A stretch of DNA of 64,000 nt from Streptomyces sp. ICC1 (GTDB lineage: Bacteria > Actinomycetota > Actinomycetes > Streptomycetales > Streptomycetaceae): positions 8,068,869 to 8,132,868 of the forward strand of contig NZ_CP030287.1 of NCBI RefSeq assembly GCF_003287935.1. The letters are read 5' to 3'. The notes below the pieces were generated by a model, which was given only the letters and a program-made list of their open reading frames with translations, searched no databases and was not told the DNA's origin. Made by a program: the position numbers and the translations under genes. Each line of letters starts with the position of its first letter. Position 1 is the first letter of the stretch. Below are positions 36,301 to 47,831 of the stretch, piece after piece.

Positions 36301-39300
36301 AGGTCGGCCTGGTCGAAGCGCACGGGACCGGCACCGTCGTCGGCGACAGCACCGAACTGGCCGTACTGAGCGAGCTGTTCACCGGGGCCGGCGCGGCGCC
36401 GGGCGCCTGTGCGCTGGGTTCGGTGAAATCGCAGATCGGGCACACCAAGTGCGCGGCCGGGCTGGCCGGGCTCATCAAGGCGGCCCGGGCGGTCCACTCG
36501 GGCGTACGGCCGCCGACCCTGCACATCGACGGCCCGGTCCCGGCCTGGCAGGCGGGGACCAGCCCGTTCTTCTTCGACGCGCAGGCCCGGCCGTGGGCGG
36601 CGCCCCCGGAGCGGCGGATCGCCGGGGTGAGCGCCTTCGGCTTCGGCGGCACCAACTACCACGCCGTGCTCACCGGTTACGCCGGATCCGAAGAGCCCCG
36701 GCACGGGCTGGAGGAGTGGCCGGCCGAACTGTTCTGCTTCCGCGGCGCGGACCGCCGCGCCGCGGGCCGGGCGATGGCACGGCTCGCGGCCCGGCTGGAG
36801 GAGAACGACGCGGCCGGGCGGCCGTGGGCGCTGCGGGACCTCGCCGCGGAGGCCGCGGCGGACCCCGGCGCGGTGCGGGTCGCCGTCGTGGCCGCCGACC
36901 TGGACCAGCTCGCCGCCCGGCTGGAGCGCGCCCGGGCCTTCGTCCCGGGCGAGGGGGTCCACGTACGGGAGGAGGCGGCGGACCCCGGCCTGGTGGCCTT
37001 CCTGTTCCCCGGACAGGGCAGTCAGCGCCCGGGAATGCTGGGCGAGCTGTTCACCGCCTTCCCGGCGCTGCGGGAGCTCCTGGACGCGGCCCCGGCGGGG
37101 GTGGTCTCCGCGGTGTTCCCGCCGGCGGCCTTCACCGCGCCGGAGCGGGCCGCACAGCGCGCCGCGGTCACCGACACCCGGGTGGCCCAGCCGGCCCTGG
37201 GACTCGCGGGCTCGGCGGCGCACTTGCTGCTCGGGACCCTGGGCGTACGGCCCGACTGCGTGGCCGGGCACTCCTACGGCGAGCTCACCGCCCTGTGGGC
37301 GGCGGGCGTGTGGGACACGGAGAGCCTGCTGAGGCTGAGTGCCCGCCGGGCCGAGGCCATCCTGGCCGCCGCGGGGGACGATCCCGGGTCGATGGCGGCG
37401 GTCAAGGCCGCACCGGAGCAAGTGCGCCCGATCGCCGAGCGCTCCGGATGCGTGGTGGCGAACCACAACGCGCCACGGCAGTGCGTGGTCTCGGGGCCCA
37501 CCGCCGCCGTCCTCGAGGCGGTGGCCGCCCTGCGGGAGGCGGGCCTGTCGGCGGAGCCGATCCCGGTGGCCTGCGCGTTCCACAGCGAGGTGGTGGCGGG
37601 GGCCTCGGCGGCCCTCGCCGAGGAGCTGGCCGGGACGGCGATGGCCGATGCCGCCGTCCCGGTCTGGTCGAACACGACGGCCCGTCCGTACCCCGGGTCC
37701 GCCGGGGAGGTACGGGACCTGGTGGCCCGTCAGGTCGCCGAGCCGGTCCGGTTCGTGGAGCAGGTGGAGAACATGTACGCGGCCGGAGTCCGGACCTTCG
37801 TGGAGGCGGGGCCGGGCCGTGTGCTGTCCGGCCTGATCGGCCGCATCCTGCACGACCGGCCGCACACGGTGGTCCCGCTGGACGTGCCGGGGGAGCACGG
37901 CCTCGTCAGGCTTGTCACGGCGCTGGCGGAACTGGCGGCGGCGGGCGTGTCCGTGGCCCCGGAAGCCCTGTTCCGCGGCCGGACCTCGCGGCTCCCCGAG
38001 CGGGCGCCGCGCCGCCCGGGCTGGCTGGTGGACGGCCACCTGGTCCGCACGTCGGACGGCGCCCCGGTCCCGGGAGGCCTCCGGCCGGCCGGCCGGGTGG
38101 GTGTGGCGGTGCCGGTGCCGGTCGTGGTGACCGCGGCCGCGGGTCCGGATCCGGCCGCGTACGGGCCCGCGGGCCCGGTTCCGGCCGCCGGGTGGGCGCA
38201 CGGCGCCGAGGTCCACGCAGTGAACGGTTCCCGGGCCGCCGGAGGTCTCCGGTCCGCGTCAGCACACGACATGGGAGGACACCAGATGGCCCAGACGACG
38301 AACGGCGCCCCGGCCGGAGGCCATTGGCCTCCGGCGGCCGCGGAAACCCCCGGCCGGGCAGCGGCCGGGTCCGCGCCGGGCCCGCTCCCCGGCCACCCGG
38401 ACGGCCCGGCCGCGGGCCCGGGCCCGGCGGACGGTCGCGCCGTCCGCGCCGCGGACGACGACCGGTTCGGGGGACGGGCGGACGGCCACCCGGTCCGCGC
38501 GACGGGCGACGGCCCGGCCGTGGCCCCGGCCGACGGCCACCGGGGGCGGTCCGCGGACGGCACGCAGGCCGCCGCGGTCTTCCGGTCCGTCCCGGTGGAC
38601 TGCCGGGACGAGGCGGTCCTGGAGTACCTGCGCGGCTCGCGCGAGCTGGTCCAGGCACAGCGGGACGTGATGCTGGGCTATCTGGGCACGACGGCGCCGG
38701 GCGCCGGGCGACCCTGGACCGGCGCGCTCGCGGCCCCGCTCCCCGCCCTCGGCGCCGCGCCGGACCAGTGGCCGGTGCTCGAAGCCGCCGGGACCACCGG
38801 CCAGGGCTCCGCGGACCCGCGGTACGTGGCAGCCGCCACCGGCCCGGGCTCCGCGACGCCGCAGGGTGCGGCCGTGCGCAACGGCCAGGTCCCGGCGGGG
38901 CCGTACGGCGCGGCCGCCGCCCCGGGAGCGGACGCGGCCACCGGCCAGGGCCAGGCGGGTCCGCCCGACGCGCGGGCTCTGCCGGGAGCCGGCGGCGGCT
39001 CGTGGACCGCGGCCTTCGGCGCGGCTCAGGCCGGTGCGGCCGACGGGCCCGGGGGGTCCGGGACCTGGCCGCCGGTCCCGGGCGGCGCGGCCACCGGACA
39101 GGCACCGGACGGCCCGGGCCTGCCGGGAGGCTCCGGCGGCTCGTGGGCGGCCACGGCCTACGAGACTCCGGCGGGCGCCGGTCACGGCCCCGAGGACGGC
39201 GCCACCCGGCCACCGGCTCCCGGCGGCGCGGCCCCGGCGGGGGCCCCGTACGGCCCGCCGCCGGCGTACGGCGGCGCGGCTCCGGCCGTGGCGCCGCCCG

Positions 39301-39646
39301 GCGGCACCGTCTCCCCCGGGTCCGGCCCCGGCGCCGGAACCGCCGACGCGGTGACACCACCGCCCGGGGGCTCCCACCGCACACCGGAAGAGGTGATGGA
39401 CGTGATCGTGGAGATCGTCCACACCCGGACCGGATACCCGCGGGACATGCTCGAACCCGAACTGGACCTGGAGGCGGACCTGTCCATCGACTCCATCAAG
39501 CGGGTCGAGATCATCGGAGCGCTGGCCGACCGGATCGGCCTGCCCCAGGACCCGGGCGGCTCCGCCGAGTCCGCGGTCGAGGAACTGTCCCGCATCAAGA
39601 CCCTGCGGGGCATCGTCGACTGGGTCACGGCCCACACCGCCCACAC
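33385..39646 (+). CDS. PUFA-synthase-like type I PKS: NPD-NPD-KS-AT-ACP, both ends broken
   Basis: In-frame domains: two nitropropane-dioxygenase-type enoyl-reductase-like units (33398 to about 35310; GHEAGGRVGG and GLECGGHVGP mark the FMN regions), a ketosynthase (from 35343; active Cys in DAACASSLAA at 35916, His in EAHGTGT and GSVKSQIGHTKCA), an acyltransferase (from about 36985; FPGQGSQRPGM, active Ser in GHSYGE at 37272), a long Gly/Pro/Ala linker with LEYLRGSRELVQAQRDVML (38619-38680), and one ACP whose phosphopantetheine Ser is in LSIDSIKRVEI (39492). The DSIKRVEI form is typical of PUFA-synthase/PfaA-like carriers, and the order resembles S. coelicolor SCO0127. No native start is seen; the natural 3' part (expected KR/DH) is cut off after the ACP. 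Confidence 0.8.
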
Positions 39647-39679
39647 CCGTCCCCTATACCCCTCTGACGCGGCCGACCA
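39647..39679 (+). other. Nextera transposase-adapter-like sequence
   Basis: These 33 bases align without gaps to the reverse complement of the Nextera read-1 transposase adapter (mosaic end plus GACGCTGCCGACGA) at 26 of 33 positions, including the run TCTGACGC and the rare TATAC. All seven mismatches are to C or G. It lies exactly where the PKS reading loses homology after its ACP. This is best explained as library-adapter carry-over at a contig end or a misassembly. Mismatches leave some doubt. Confidence 0.6.
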
Positions 39680-39828
39680 GCTCGCCCCCGGGCCACCCCC
39701 ACCTCGCCGGCGCCCGTCCGGCCCCGGACGGGCGCCGGCACGGCCACCACTACGTCATCGACCGCCACCACCAGCGCTGGCCCCACCCGGCCGGGGCCGC
39801 GCGGGGACGCGCTCCGCGGTCTCCCTGA
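39680..39828 (+). pseudogene. C-terminal fragment of an unidentified protein
   Basis: In the frame that ends at the TGA at 39826-39828 the sequence reads GHPHLAGARPAPDGRRHGHH followed by YVIDRHHQRWPHPAG. It is a His/Arg-rich, protein-like tail that is out of frame with the PKS and starts right after the adapter-like sequence. It looks like the 3' end of another gene. I do not recognise the family. Confidence 0.35.
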
Positions 39829-39837
39829 CCGCCGGGA

Positions 39838-41031
39838 TCACTTGCGCAGCAGGGCGCAGACGAAGTCCTCCTGGACCTCCCGGACCTGTGCGAGCAGGTC
39901 GGGGTTGGTGGTGAGGGAGGTCTGCGCGGTGATCGAGAAGGTCAGCGAGCGCCGGCCGTCCGCCGTGGCCGCCGCCAGCTGCGTGTAGCCCGCCGTGTTG
40001 CCGGTGTGGCCGTACACGACTCCGCAGCGCGTGGTGTAGCGGAAGATCGCCAGGCCCGCCTCGGTGCGGCCGGGGCCGGGGGGCTGGGACAGTGCGCCGG
40101 GGATGAACCGGAACTGCTGGCGCCGGGTGCGCTCCGAGACGAGCGCGCCGCCCGCGTAGCCCCGGATGAACGCGGTCAGGTCCTTCGGCGTCGAGACGAT
40201 GCCCCCGGACGCCCAGGCTCCCGAGGCGCCCACCGCCTCGCTGACGTCGACGGGCCCGGCCTGCGGGTCGATCTGGTAGCCGTGGAGGAAGGGCGCGGGC
40301 AGCCGGTAGCCCTGGGGCAGGCTCGTGGCGTGCAGGCCCAACGGCTCGTAGACGAGCTCGCGCAGCAGGTCCTCGTACCGGCGCCCGGTGGCGGCCTCGG
40401 CCATGAGGGCGACGGCGATGTTGTCGGAGTTGGAGTACTGGTAGCGGCTGCCCGGCCGGAAATCGAGGTCCTCGTCGGCGACGAACTCCAGCAGGCGCCG
40501 GGAGTCGAAGCGGTGGCGGGGGTCCTCGGAGATGACGTCGATGAAGCCCTGGGACGCCGAGTAGTCGGGCAGTCCGCTGGTGTGGTTGAGCAGTTGACGC
40601 AATGTCACCCGGTGCCACGCGTCCGGCTGGCCGGGCAGCACCCGGCCGATCGTGTCGTCCAGGTGCAGCTTGCCGCGGTCGACGAGCGTCAGGGCCACCG
40701 CCCCGCTGAAGGCCTTGGCGACGCTGGCGATCCGCATGTGGTCGGTGGCCTTCGGCGGCCGGCCGCTCTCCACGTCGGCCACGCCCGCCCGGTAGACCTC
40801 CGTACGGTCGCCGTCGCGCAGGACGGCGATGACCCCGGGCGGCCCGTCGGGCCGCTCCACCAGTTCCCTCAGCTCCTGGCGGAGGGAGGGCCCGGGCGGC
40901 GGGTTGCGGTCCGCGCCGGCCTGCGCGGGCTGCACGGAGACGGCGAGCACGGCGCCGCACACTGCGGTGGCGGCGGCCAGGCGCAGCGAAGGGCGGATCC
41001 GGCCGGTGCGGCCGTACGGGCGTCGGGACAC
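39838..41031 (-). CDS. Secreted serine hydrolase (beta-lactamase / D-Ala-D-Ala carboxypeptidase, class C fold)
   Basis: A 397-residue protein with a Sec signal (SLRLAAATAVCGAVLAVSV, cleavage near AQAGA). Catalytic motifs of the class C / DD-peptidase fold are present: SVAK (SxxK) in IASVAKAFSG, YSN (YxN) in YQYSNSDN, and HTG in YGHTGNTAGY. It probably trims peptidoglycan peptides or hydrolyses a beta-lactam or ester outside the cell. GGAGG lies 7 bases before the GTG at 41031. It is divergent from the P450 with a 276-base gap in which I see no specific operator. Confidence 0.9.
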   Translation of the reverse strand: MSRRPYGRTGRIRPSLRLAAATAVCGAVLAVSVQPAQAGADRNPPPGPSLRQELRELVERPDGPPGVIAVLRDGDRTEVYRAGVADVESGRPPKATDHMRIASVAKAFSGAVALTLVDRGKLHLDDTIGRVLPGQPDAWHRVTLRQLLNHTSGLPDYSASQGFIDVISEDPRHRFDSRRLLEFVADEDLDFRPGSRYQYSNSDNIAVALMAEAATGRRYEDLLRELVYEPLGLHATSLPQGYRLPAPFLHGYQIDPQAGPVDVSEAVGASGAWASGGIVSTPKDLTAFIRGYAGGALVSERTRRQQFRFIPGALSQPPGPGRTEAGLAIFRYTTRCGVVYGHTGNTAGYTQLAAATADGRRSLTFSITAQTSLTTNPDLLAQVREVQEDFVCALLRK

Positions 41032-41307
41032 GGGGGTACCTCCGGGGGGAGAGACGGAGCGGCGGTGGCCCACGATGACAGGAGCCCTCCGGATCCGGCC
41101 GCGACACGGCCGCGCGCCGCCCGTCCGTGGCCCGTCCGTGGCCCGTCCGGCCCTGGCGGGGGCGGTGCGAGCCGGTCGAACACCTGCCCGCGGCTTGGAC
41201 TTCCCGGCGGGGCAACCAATGGCGCCGATCCGCGTCTTGAACTTCTGGCGGTCCGCATCCGTTCGCACCGTCCGTGACCGTCCCCCCGCTTCGAGAGGTT
41301 CTCCGCC

Positions 41308-42558
41308 ATGCCCCTGGTCGGTTCCGGTTTCAGCGTCCTTTCCGAGGAGTTCGCCTCGGCCCCCCAACTCTTCTTCGCTTGGCTGAGGGAGCATGCACCG
41401 GTGCACCACGAGCCGTCGATCGACGCCTACTTCCTCTCCCGCCACCAGGACGTGAGACGGGTGCTCACCGACCACGAGGCGTTCACCACGGAGATGCTCC
41501 AGGTGCGCGCCGAGCCGGTGATGCGCGGCCGGGTCCTCTCCCAGATGACCGGGGCCGAACACACGGCCAAGCGGAAGATCTTCGTCCGCGGCTTCACGGG
41601 GCAGGCCCTGCGGGACCAGGTGCGCGCCGTCCACACCCGTGCCGCCGAGCTCGTCGCGCCCTTCCTGGCACGGGGGCGGATGGACCTCGTCAACGATTTC
41701 GGCAAGCCCTTCGCCGTGCTCGTGACGCTCGACGTCCTCGGCCTGGACACGGCGGACTGGCGTGACGTGGCCGCCTGGAACAGCGGGATCACCGAGTTCG
41801 TCACCAGCGTCGTCCTCACTCCCGAGCGCCGGCGGCACTGTCTGGACTGCGCCGATCGGCTGGAGGCGTACCTGGCCCCCGTCATCGGGCAGCGGCGCCG
41901 CCATCCGGGCGAGGACCTGATATCGAAGCTGGTCACGGCCGAGTTCGACGGCATCGCCATGAGCGACCGCGACGTCACCGCGCTGATCACCAACGTCCTC
42001 GTCGCCGCGACCGAGCCCGCGGACAAGACGCTCGCCTACCTCTTCAAGCACCTGATCGACCACCCCGGGCAGATGGCCCGGGTCCGCCGGGACCCGGGCC
42101 TGCTGCCCGCCGCGATCGCCGAGACCCTGCGCTACACCCCGCCCGTGCAGCTCATCCCCCGACTGGCCGAGCGGGAAGCCGTGTTCGACGGCACCACCGT
42201 CCCGGCGGGCGCCACCGTCTTCTGCATGACCGGCGCGGCCAACCGCGACCCCGAGGCCTTCACCGACCCGGACACCTTCGACATCGACCGCCCCGATCTG
42301 GGCACCGCCCGCTCCTTCACCGCCGCCGCCCAGCACCTCGCCTTCGGCACCGGGCTCCACCAGTGCGTCGGCGCCGCCTTCGCGCGCGCCGAGATCGAGA
42401 CCGTCGCCGCACTGCTCCTGCCCCTGCTGGAGCAGGTCCGCCACAGCCCCGGCTCCCCCTACCGGGAGACCGGCCTGTACACCCGCGGTCCCGCCGCCCT
42501 GTCCGTGGACTTCACCCCCGTCCGCCCCGACGGCCGGGACCTCGGACCCGTCCGGTGA
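41308..42558 (+). CDS. Cytochrome P450 with non-canonical I-helix
   Basis: A 416-residue soluble bacterial P450. The heme loop is FGTGLHQCVGAAFARAE (Cys near residue 353), ExxR is in ETLRYTP, and the K/L-helix region is intact. In the I-helix, where most P450s have AGxET and a Thr for oxygen activation, this protein has AATEPADKT: the Glu is kept but the Thr position is Pro. Such P450s may use other protonation routes or catalyse unusual reactions. The substrate is unknown. It is followed by a STAND-type regulator (possible GTGA overlap) and an MFS pump. ATG at 41308. Confidence 0.9.
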   Translation: MPLVGSGFSVLSEEFASAPQLFFAWLREHAPVHHEPSIDAYFLSRHQDVRRVLTDHEAFTTEMLQVRAEPVMRGRVLSQMTGAEHTAKRKIFVRGFTGQALRDQVRAVHTRAAELVAPFLARGRMDLVNDFGKPFAVLVTLDVLGLDTADWRDVAAWNSGITEFVTSVVLTPERRRHCLDCADRLEAYLAPVIGQRRRHPGEDLISKLVTAEFDGIAMSDRDVTALITNVLVAATEPADKTLAYLFKHLIDHPGQMARVRRDPGLLPAAIAETLRYTPPVQLIPRLAEREAVFDGTTVPAGATVFCMTGAANRDPEAFTDPDTFDIDRPDLGTARSFTAAAQHLAFGTGLHQCVGAAFARAEIETVAALLLPLLEQVRHSPGSPYRETGLYTRGPAALSVDFTPVRPDGRDLGPVR

Positions 42559-42611
42559 CAATGGGGGCCACACCGGTACGGCACGCACAACAAGGGGGAA
42601 CGGCGAGCGTC

Positions 42612-44621
42612 ATGGTGTCCGTGGGAGAAAGACTGAGCACCGCACGGGTTCGGGCCTTCATCGGCCGGAACGAGCAACTCGCGCGGTTCGGGGAGGCCTT
42701 GGCCGGCGATCCGCGGGCGCCGTTCGCGTTCTACGTGTACGGGCCGGGCGGCATCGGGAAGTCGACGCTGCTGCGCAGGATGGCGGACGACGCCCGTGCG
42801 GCGGGCCGGCCCCTCGTCGAACTCGACGGCCGCTTCGTCAGCCGGGACCCGGCCGAGTTCGAGCGCGCGGCCGGCCCCTTCCTGGACGCTCCCGGCACGG
42901 TCCTCGTCGTCGACTCCTTCGAGCACTGCCAGTGGCTGGAGAGCTGGCTGTGGCACCGCTTCCTGCCGCGGGCCGCGGACGGCGCCCTGGTCGTCCTGGC
43001 CGGTCGCCTCGGACCGCAGCCGCAGTGGGCCGCCGACCCCGCCTGGGCGGGGCTCCTGCACGTGAGCGAACTCGAGCCGTTCTCCGAGGACCAGGCGCGG
43101 AGCCTGCTGGCCGCGGCGCGGCTGCGGCCCGAACTGCGCGGCCGCGTACTCCGGTTCGCCGGGGGCAACCCCCTGGCCCTGTCGCTCGCGGCGGCCGCGG
43201 GTTCGACGGGCTGCGGCGAGGCGGAGAACTGGTCCCCTTCCGCGGACGTCCTGCGCACCCTGCTGGCCGGGCTGATCGGCGAGGTGCCCACGGCCGCGCA
43301 CCGCCGCGCCCTGGAGGTGGCGGCGCAGGCGTACGCGACCTCCGAGGAGCTCCTCTCCGCCGTGCTGCACGGGGAGGACGCCCACCTCCTCTTCTCCTGG
43401 CTCAGGGACCTGCCCTTCATGGAGTCCACCCACCGCGGGATCCACCCCCACGACGCCGCACGCGAGACCCTGGCCGCCGACCTGCGCTGGCGGGCGCCCA
43501 CCGCCTTCACCTCGATGCGCGGGCGCCTGATGGAGGAGTACCTGCGCGTCCTGCGCGAGGCGCCCGAGGAGCGGGTGTGGACCGTCACCGACGAGCTCTT
43601 CTACCTCTTCCGGGAGGGCGAGACCCTGGCGCGGCTGCGCACCTGGTCCCGCGAGGACGAGGTCCACGACCGCCCCCTGCACCCCGACGACCTGCCCGTC
43701 GTCCTGCGCATGGCGGCGGAGACCGAGGGGGCGGCCTCGGCGGAACTGGTCCGCTACTGGGCGCGGCGCCAGCCGCAGGCCTTCAGCGTCTACCGGCTCG
43801 TGAGCACGGGCCGCATCGTGGCGTTCACCGCCCGGCTCGCCCTGCCGGCGCCGCCCGACCCCGAGGACCTGGCCACCGATCCGGTCGTCGCCGCGGCGTG
43901 GGAGCACACCAGGACCACCGACCCGGTGGGCCCCGGCGAGCACATCGGCATCAGCCGCTTCTCGGTCTACCCGGAGCGCTACCAGGTCCCCTCGCGCGTC
44001 ATCGACCTGAGCAGCTCCCGCGCCCAGGCGGAATCCGCCCGGGCCCGCGGCCGCGCCTACGGCTTCGCCGTCTACCAGGACGCCGAGACGTGGGCCGGGC
44101 GCGTCAAGGGCACCCTCGACGACACCGGGGCCCGGCCGCGGGTCGGTGAGCACACCTACGGGCTGTTCAGCGTCGACTGGCGCCGGGTACCCGTGGAGAC
44201 GTGGCTCCGCCGCTTCACATCGGCCCCCGACGGGCCCGTCCGGGCGGGGCCGTCGCCCGTCTCGCGCGCCACGTTCGACCAGTCCGTGCGCGAGGCGCTG
44301 ACGCACTGGCGCGACGCGGCCGCCTTCGCCGCCGGAGCCCTGATGCGCGCCCGTCTCGCGGCCGACTTCGCCGATCCCGTCGAGGAGTTGCGCGCCCTGC
44401 TGCGCCGGGCCGTCGACGACCTCGCCCAGGATCCGCGCGGCGTGCGGGCCCGCGAGGCCCTGACGACGGGCTACTTCTCCGGTGCGCCCACGCAGGAGGC
44501 CGCGGCCCGCCGCCTCGGCCTTCCGTACGGCACCTACCGGCGCCACCTGCGCCAGGGCCTCGACCTGCTGTGCGAGGCCCTGTGGCAGCGGGAACTGCAC
44601 GGCCCCGTCGAGACGCCGTAG
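42612..44621 (+). CDS. STAND-type ATPase regulator with C-terminal HTH
   Basis: A 669-residue protein. Residues about 15-260 form a P-loop NTPase: FYVYGPGGIGKSTLLRRM (Walker A), TVLVVDSFEHC (Walker B) and a winged-helix region with FSEDQARSLLAA and GNPLALSL. The middle is helical and unassigned; about residues 430-560 may be GNAT-like, a weak guess. The last ~60 residues end in a sigma-region-4-like helix-turn-helix, TQEAAARRLGLPYGTYRRHL. It is probably a signal-responsive transcription regulator of the flanking P450 and MFS genes. ATG at 42612; a GTG at 42555 overlapping the P450 stop would add 19 residues and couple translation. Confidence 0.82.
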   Translation: MVSVGERLSTARVRAFIGRNEQLARFGEALAGDPRAPFAFYVYGPGGIGKSTLLRRMADDARAAGRPLVELDGRFVSRDPAEFERAAGPFLDAPGTVLVVDSFEHCQWLESWLWHRFLPRAADGALVVLAGRLGPQPQWAADPAWAGLLHVSELEPFSEDQARSLLAAARLRPELRGRVLRFAGGNPLALSLAAAAGSTGCGEAENWSPSADVLRTLLAGLIGEVPTAAHRRALEVAAQAYATSEELLSAVLHGEDAHLLFSWLRDLPFMESTHRGIHPHDAARETLAADLRWRAPTAFTSMRGRLMEEYLRVLREAPEERVWTVTDELFYLFREGETLARLRTWSREDEVHDRPLHPDDLPVVLRMAAETEGAASAELVRYWARRQPQAFSVYRLVSTGRIVAFTARLALPAPPDPEDLATDPVVAAAWEHTRTTDPVGPGEHIGISRFSVYPERYQVPSRVIDLSSSRAQAESARARGRAYGFAVYQDAETWAGRVKGTLDDTGARPRVGEHTYGLFSVDWRRVPVETWLRRFTSAPDGPVRAGPSPVSRATFDQSVREALTHWRDAAAFAAGALMRARLAADFADPVEELRALLRRAVDDLAQDPRGVRAREALTTGYFSGAPTQEAAARRLGLPYGTYRRHLRQGLDLLCEALWQRELHGPVETP

Positions 44622-44708
44622 CCGGTGGACAGGTGCGGACAGGGATGAACAGTCCCGGCCCGTTTTCGACCTGGAGAGTGGACACCGTCCCGCACGAGTC
44701 TGTGCGTC

Positions 44709-46150
44709 ATGAACCTCCCCCGCACACGGAAGGCCCCGGCTCCGCCCGCGCACCGACCGGGAGCCGCGCTCGCGGCGCTCGCCGCGGCCCAGTTCACGGT
44801 CATGCTCGCCACGTCGATCGTGAACGTGGCGCTGCCGCAGATCAGCGCCGGGGTGGGCCTGTCGGACGGCGGAACCACCTGGGTGGTCAACGCCTACGGC
44901 CTGGCGTTCGGGGCGCTGCTCCTGGCGGGCGGCCGGGCGGCCGATCTGCTCGGCCGCCGCCGCGTGCTGGTCCTGGGCCTCGCGCTCTTCGCCGTAGCCT
45001 CGCTGGCGGCGGGGCTGGCCTCCTCCGCGGGCGCGCTGATCGCGGCGCGCGCCGTTCAGGGCCTCGGTGCCGCGGCCGTCGCCCCGGCCGCGCTCGCCCT
45101 GGCGATGGACCTGTTCCCGCCCGGACCCGGGCGGGGCAGGGCACTGGGCGTGTGGGGCGCGGTCTCCGGTGCGGGAGGGGCGGGCGGCGTACTGCTCGGC
45201 GGCGTCCTGACCCAGGCCTGGGGCTGGCCCTGGATCTTCCATTGCGTGGCGCTCGGGACGGCGGCGGTCCTGGCCGCCGTGGTGGTCCTCGTACCGGGCG
45301 GGGCCGCCCGGACGGCCGGGCGGTTCGACCTGCTGGGCACCGCCGTCATCACCGTCGCCCTGACCTGCCTGGTCTGGGGGCTGACCACCGCGCGCGGCGC
45401 GGGCTGGACGGACGCCCGGGTGCTGGGCTCGCTCGTCGGCGCCGCCGCGCTGCTCGCGGCCTTCGCCCTGATCGAGCTCCGGCGGCCGGACGCCCTGGTG
45501 CCGCCGCGCCTGTTCGCCACCGGCCGGGTCGCCGCGGGCAACCTGCTGATGGCACTGCTGGGGTCCGTGTGGATCGCGCTGTTCTTCTTCCTGCCGCTCT
45601 ACCAGCAACAGGTCCTCGGGGCCGATCCCCTGGTCACCGGAGCCGGCCAACTCCCGCTCGCGGCGGCCAACATGCTCGGCGCGACCGTGGCGCCCCGGAT
45701 CGCCCGGCGGATCGGCGCCACCACGACGCTGGCCGCGGCCCTGTTCACCGACGCCGCGGGCCTGCTGTGGCTGTCCCGGATCAGTGCCCACGGCAGCTAC
45801 GCCACGGACGTCCTCGGTCCGAGCATCGTGGTCGGCCTGGGGCTGAGCATCGCCTTCGTCCAGCTCACCGCGCTCTGCGTGGAAGGCGTCCCGTCGCGGG
45901 ACGCGGGGCTGGCGGGCGGCCTGGTGAACACCACCCGCCAGGTCGGAGGCGCGATCGGCCTCGCCGCCCTGGCGACCCTGGCCGGGTCCGTCACCGCGCA
46001 CGCCGCCGTCCACCAGCCGCGCCTGGAGGCGCTCACCGCGGGCTACCGCACCGCCTTCGCCGTCTCGGCCGCGGTCCTGGCCGCCACCGCGCTCCTCGCG
46101 CTGTTCCTCGCCCGCCGCGCCGGGCCGCGTACCGCGGCCGCCGCCACCGA
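44709..46150 (+). CDS. DHA2-type MFS exporter, natural stop codon missing
   Basis: About 480 residues of a 14-span EmrB/QacA-like exporter: first-span motif MLATSIVNVALPQI, loop motif GGRAADLLGRRRVLV, and motif C-like GAVSGAGGAGGVLLGGVL. Recognisable transporter ends near ALFLARRAGPRTAAAATES (about 46150). The frame then has no stop until 47681, running antisense through aceA, so the annotated 3' end is arbitrary. A 17-bp direct duplication (46221-46254) lies just beyond. Either a frameshift or a breakpoint has removed the native end. It likely exported the product of the P450 region. ATG at 44709, 87 bases after the regulator. Confidence 0.8.
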
Positions 46151-46220
46151 GTCATGCCGAGGTCGGTGGGCTGCGGGAGTGGGAAAAGGGACAGGTCGGA
46201 CGGCGGGCGCGCGGCGCCGG

Positions 46221-46254
46221 TTCGGACCGGTGCCGGGTTCGGACCGGCGCCGGG
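46221..46254. repeat. 17-bp tandem duplication at the MFS/aceA boundary
   Basis: TTCGGACCGGTGCCGGG is followed directly by the same unit with one base changed. It lies between the lost end of the MFS gene and the aceA stop. Confidence 0.6.
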
Positions 46255-46265
46255 CCCGAACGGGC

Positions 46266-47549
<1,284 letters not shown>

Positions 47550-47618
47550 GACCGTCACCGTTTCCGTCGTCGCTTGTCTTGCCAATGCCGTCGCCGATGC
47601 CCCGACAGGCATCCACGC

Positions 47619-47637
47619 ATTGGCACTCTGTGCCTGG
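47619..47637. promoter_or_regulatory. Operator-like palindrome near aceA
   Basis: ATTGGCACTCTGTGCCTGG lies about 70 bases upstream of the aceA start and matches the palindrome at 47801 in its TTGGCAC/GTGCC arms. It is a candidate site for a dimeric regulator. Confidence 0.45.
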
Positions 47638-47800
47638 ATAAGAGGGTGCGGCCACCGGACCCGCCCATGGGCCGGAGCTGAGCAATGCTGCCGATCTACC
47701 GGGAGCGGGCTGACCGGATCACCGCAATCAGGGCATGAATCGGTGGTCCGGAGTCCGTTCCGGCCACCGGTTCCGGCTGGCCGCAGAACAGACTCTGGCA

Positions 47801-47817
47801 TTGGCACTGGGTGCCAA
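47801..47817. promoter_or_regulatory. Operator-like palindrome, TTGGCAC-N3-GTGCCAA
   Basis: Perfect 7-bp arms around a 3-base centre, roughly midway in the aceA-ramB gap. It is a second copy of the motif at 47619, so the same protein probably reads both. Confidence 0.5.
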
Positions 47818-47831
47818 CAAGCGGGTACGTC

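Noticed and set aside
33234..38216. Very long minus-strand ORF opposite the PKS
   Set aside because: It is Arg/Gly/Pro-rich with no recognisable motif and is the usual antisense shadow of a GC-rich gene.
32667..39914. A single 2,400-residue PriA-PKS fusion protein
   Set aside because: Domain content changes abruptly twice, a separate signal-peptide start lies between, and the ACP is followed by adapter-like sequence. The open frame reflects high GC, not one gene.
42459..46013. Long minus-strand ORF opposite the regulator and MFS genes
   Set aside because: Low-complexity product with no start signal; the plus-strand frames carry clear ATPase and transporter motifs.
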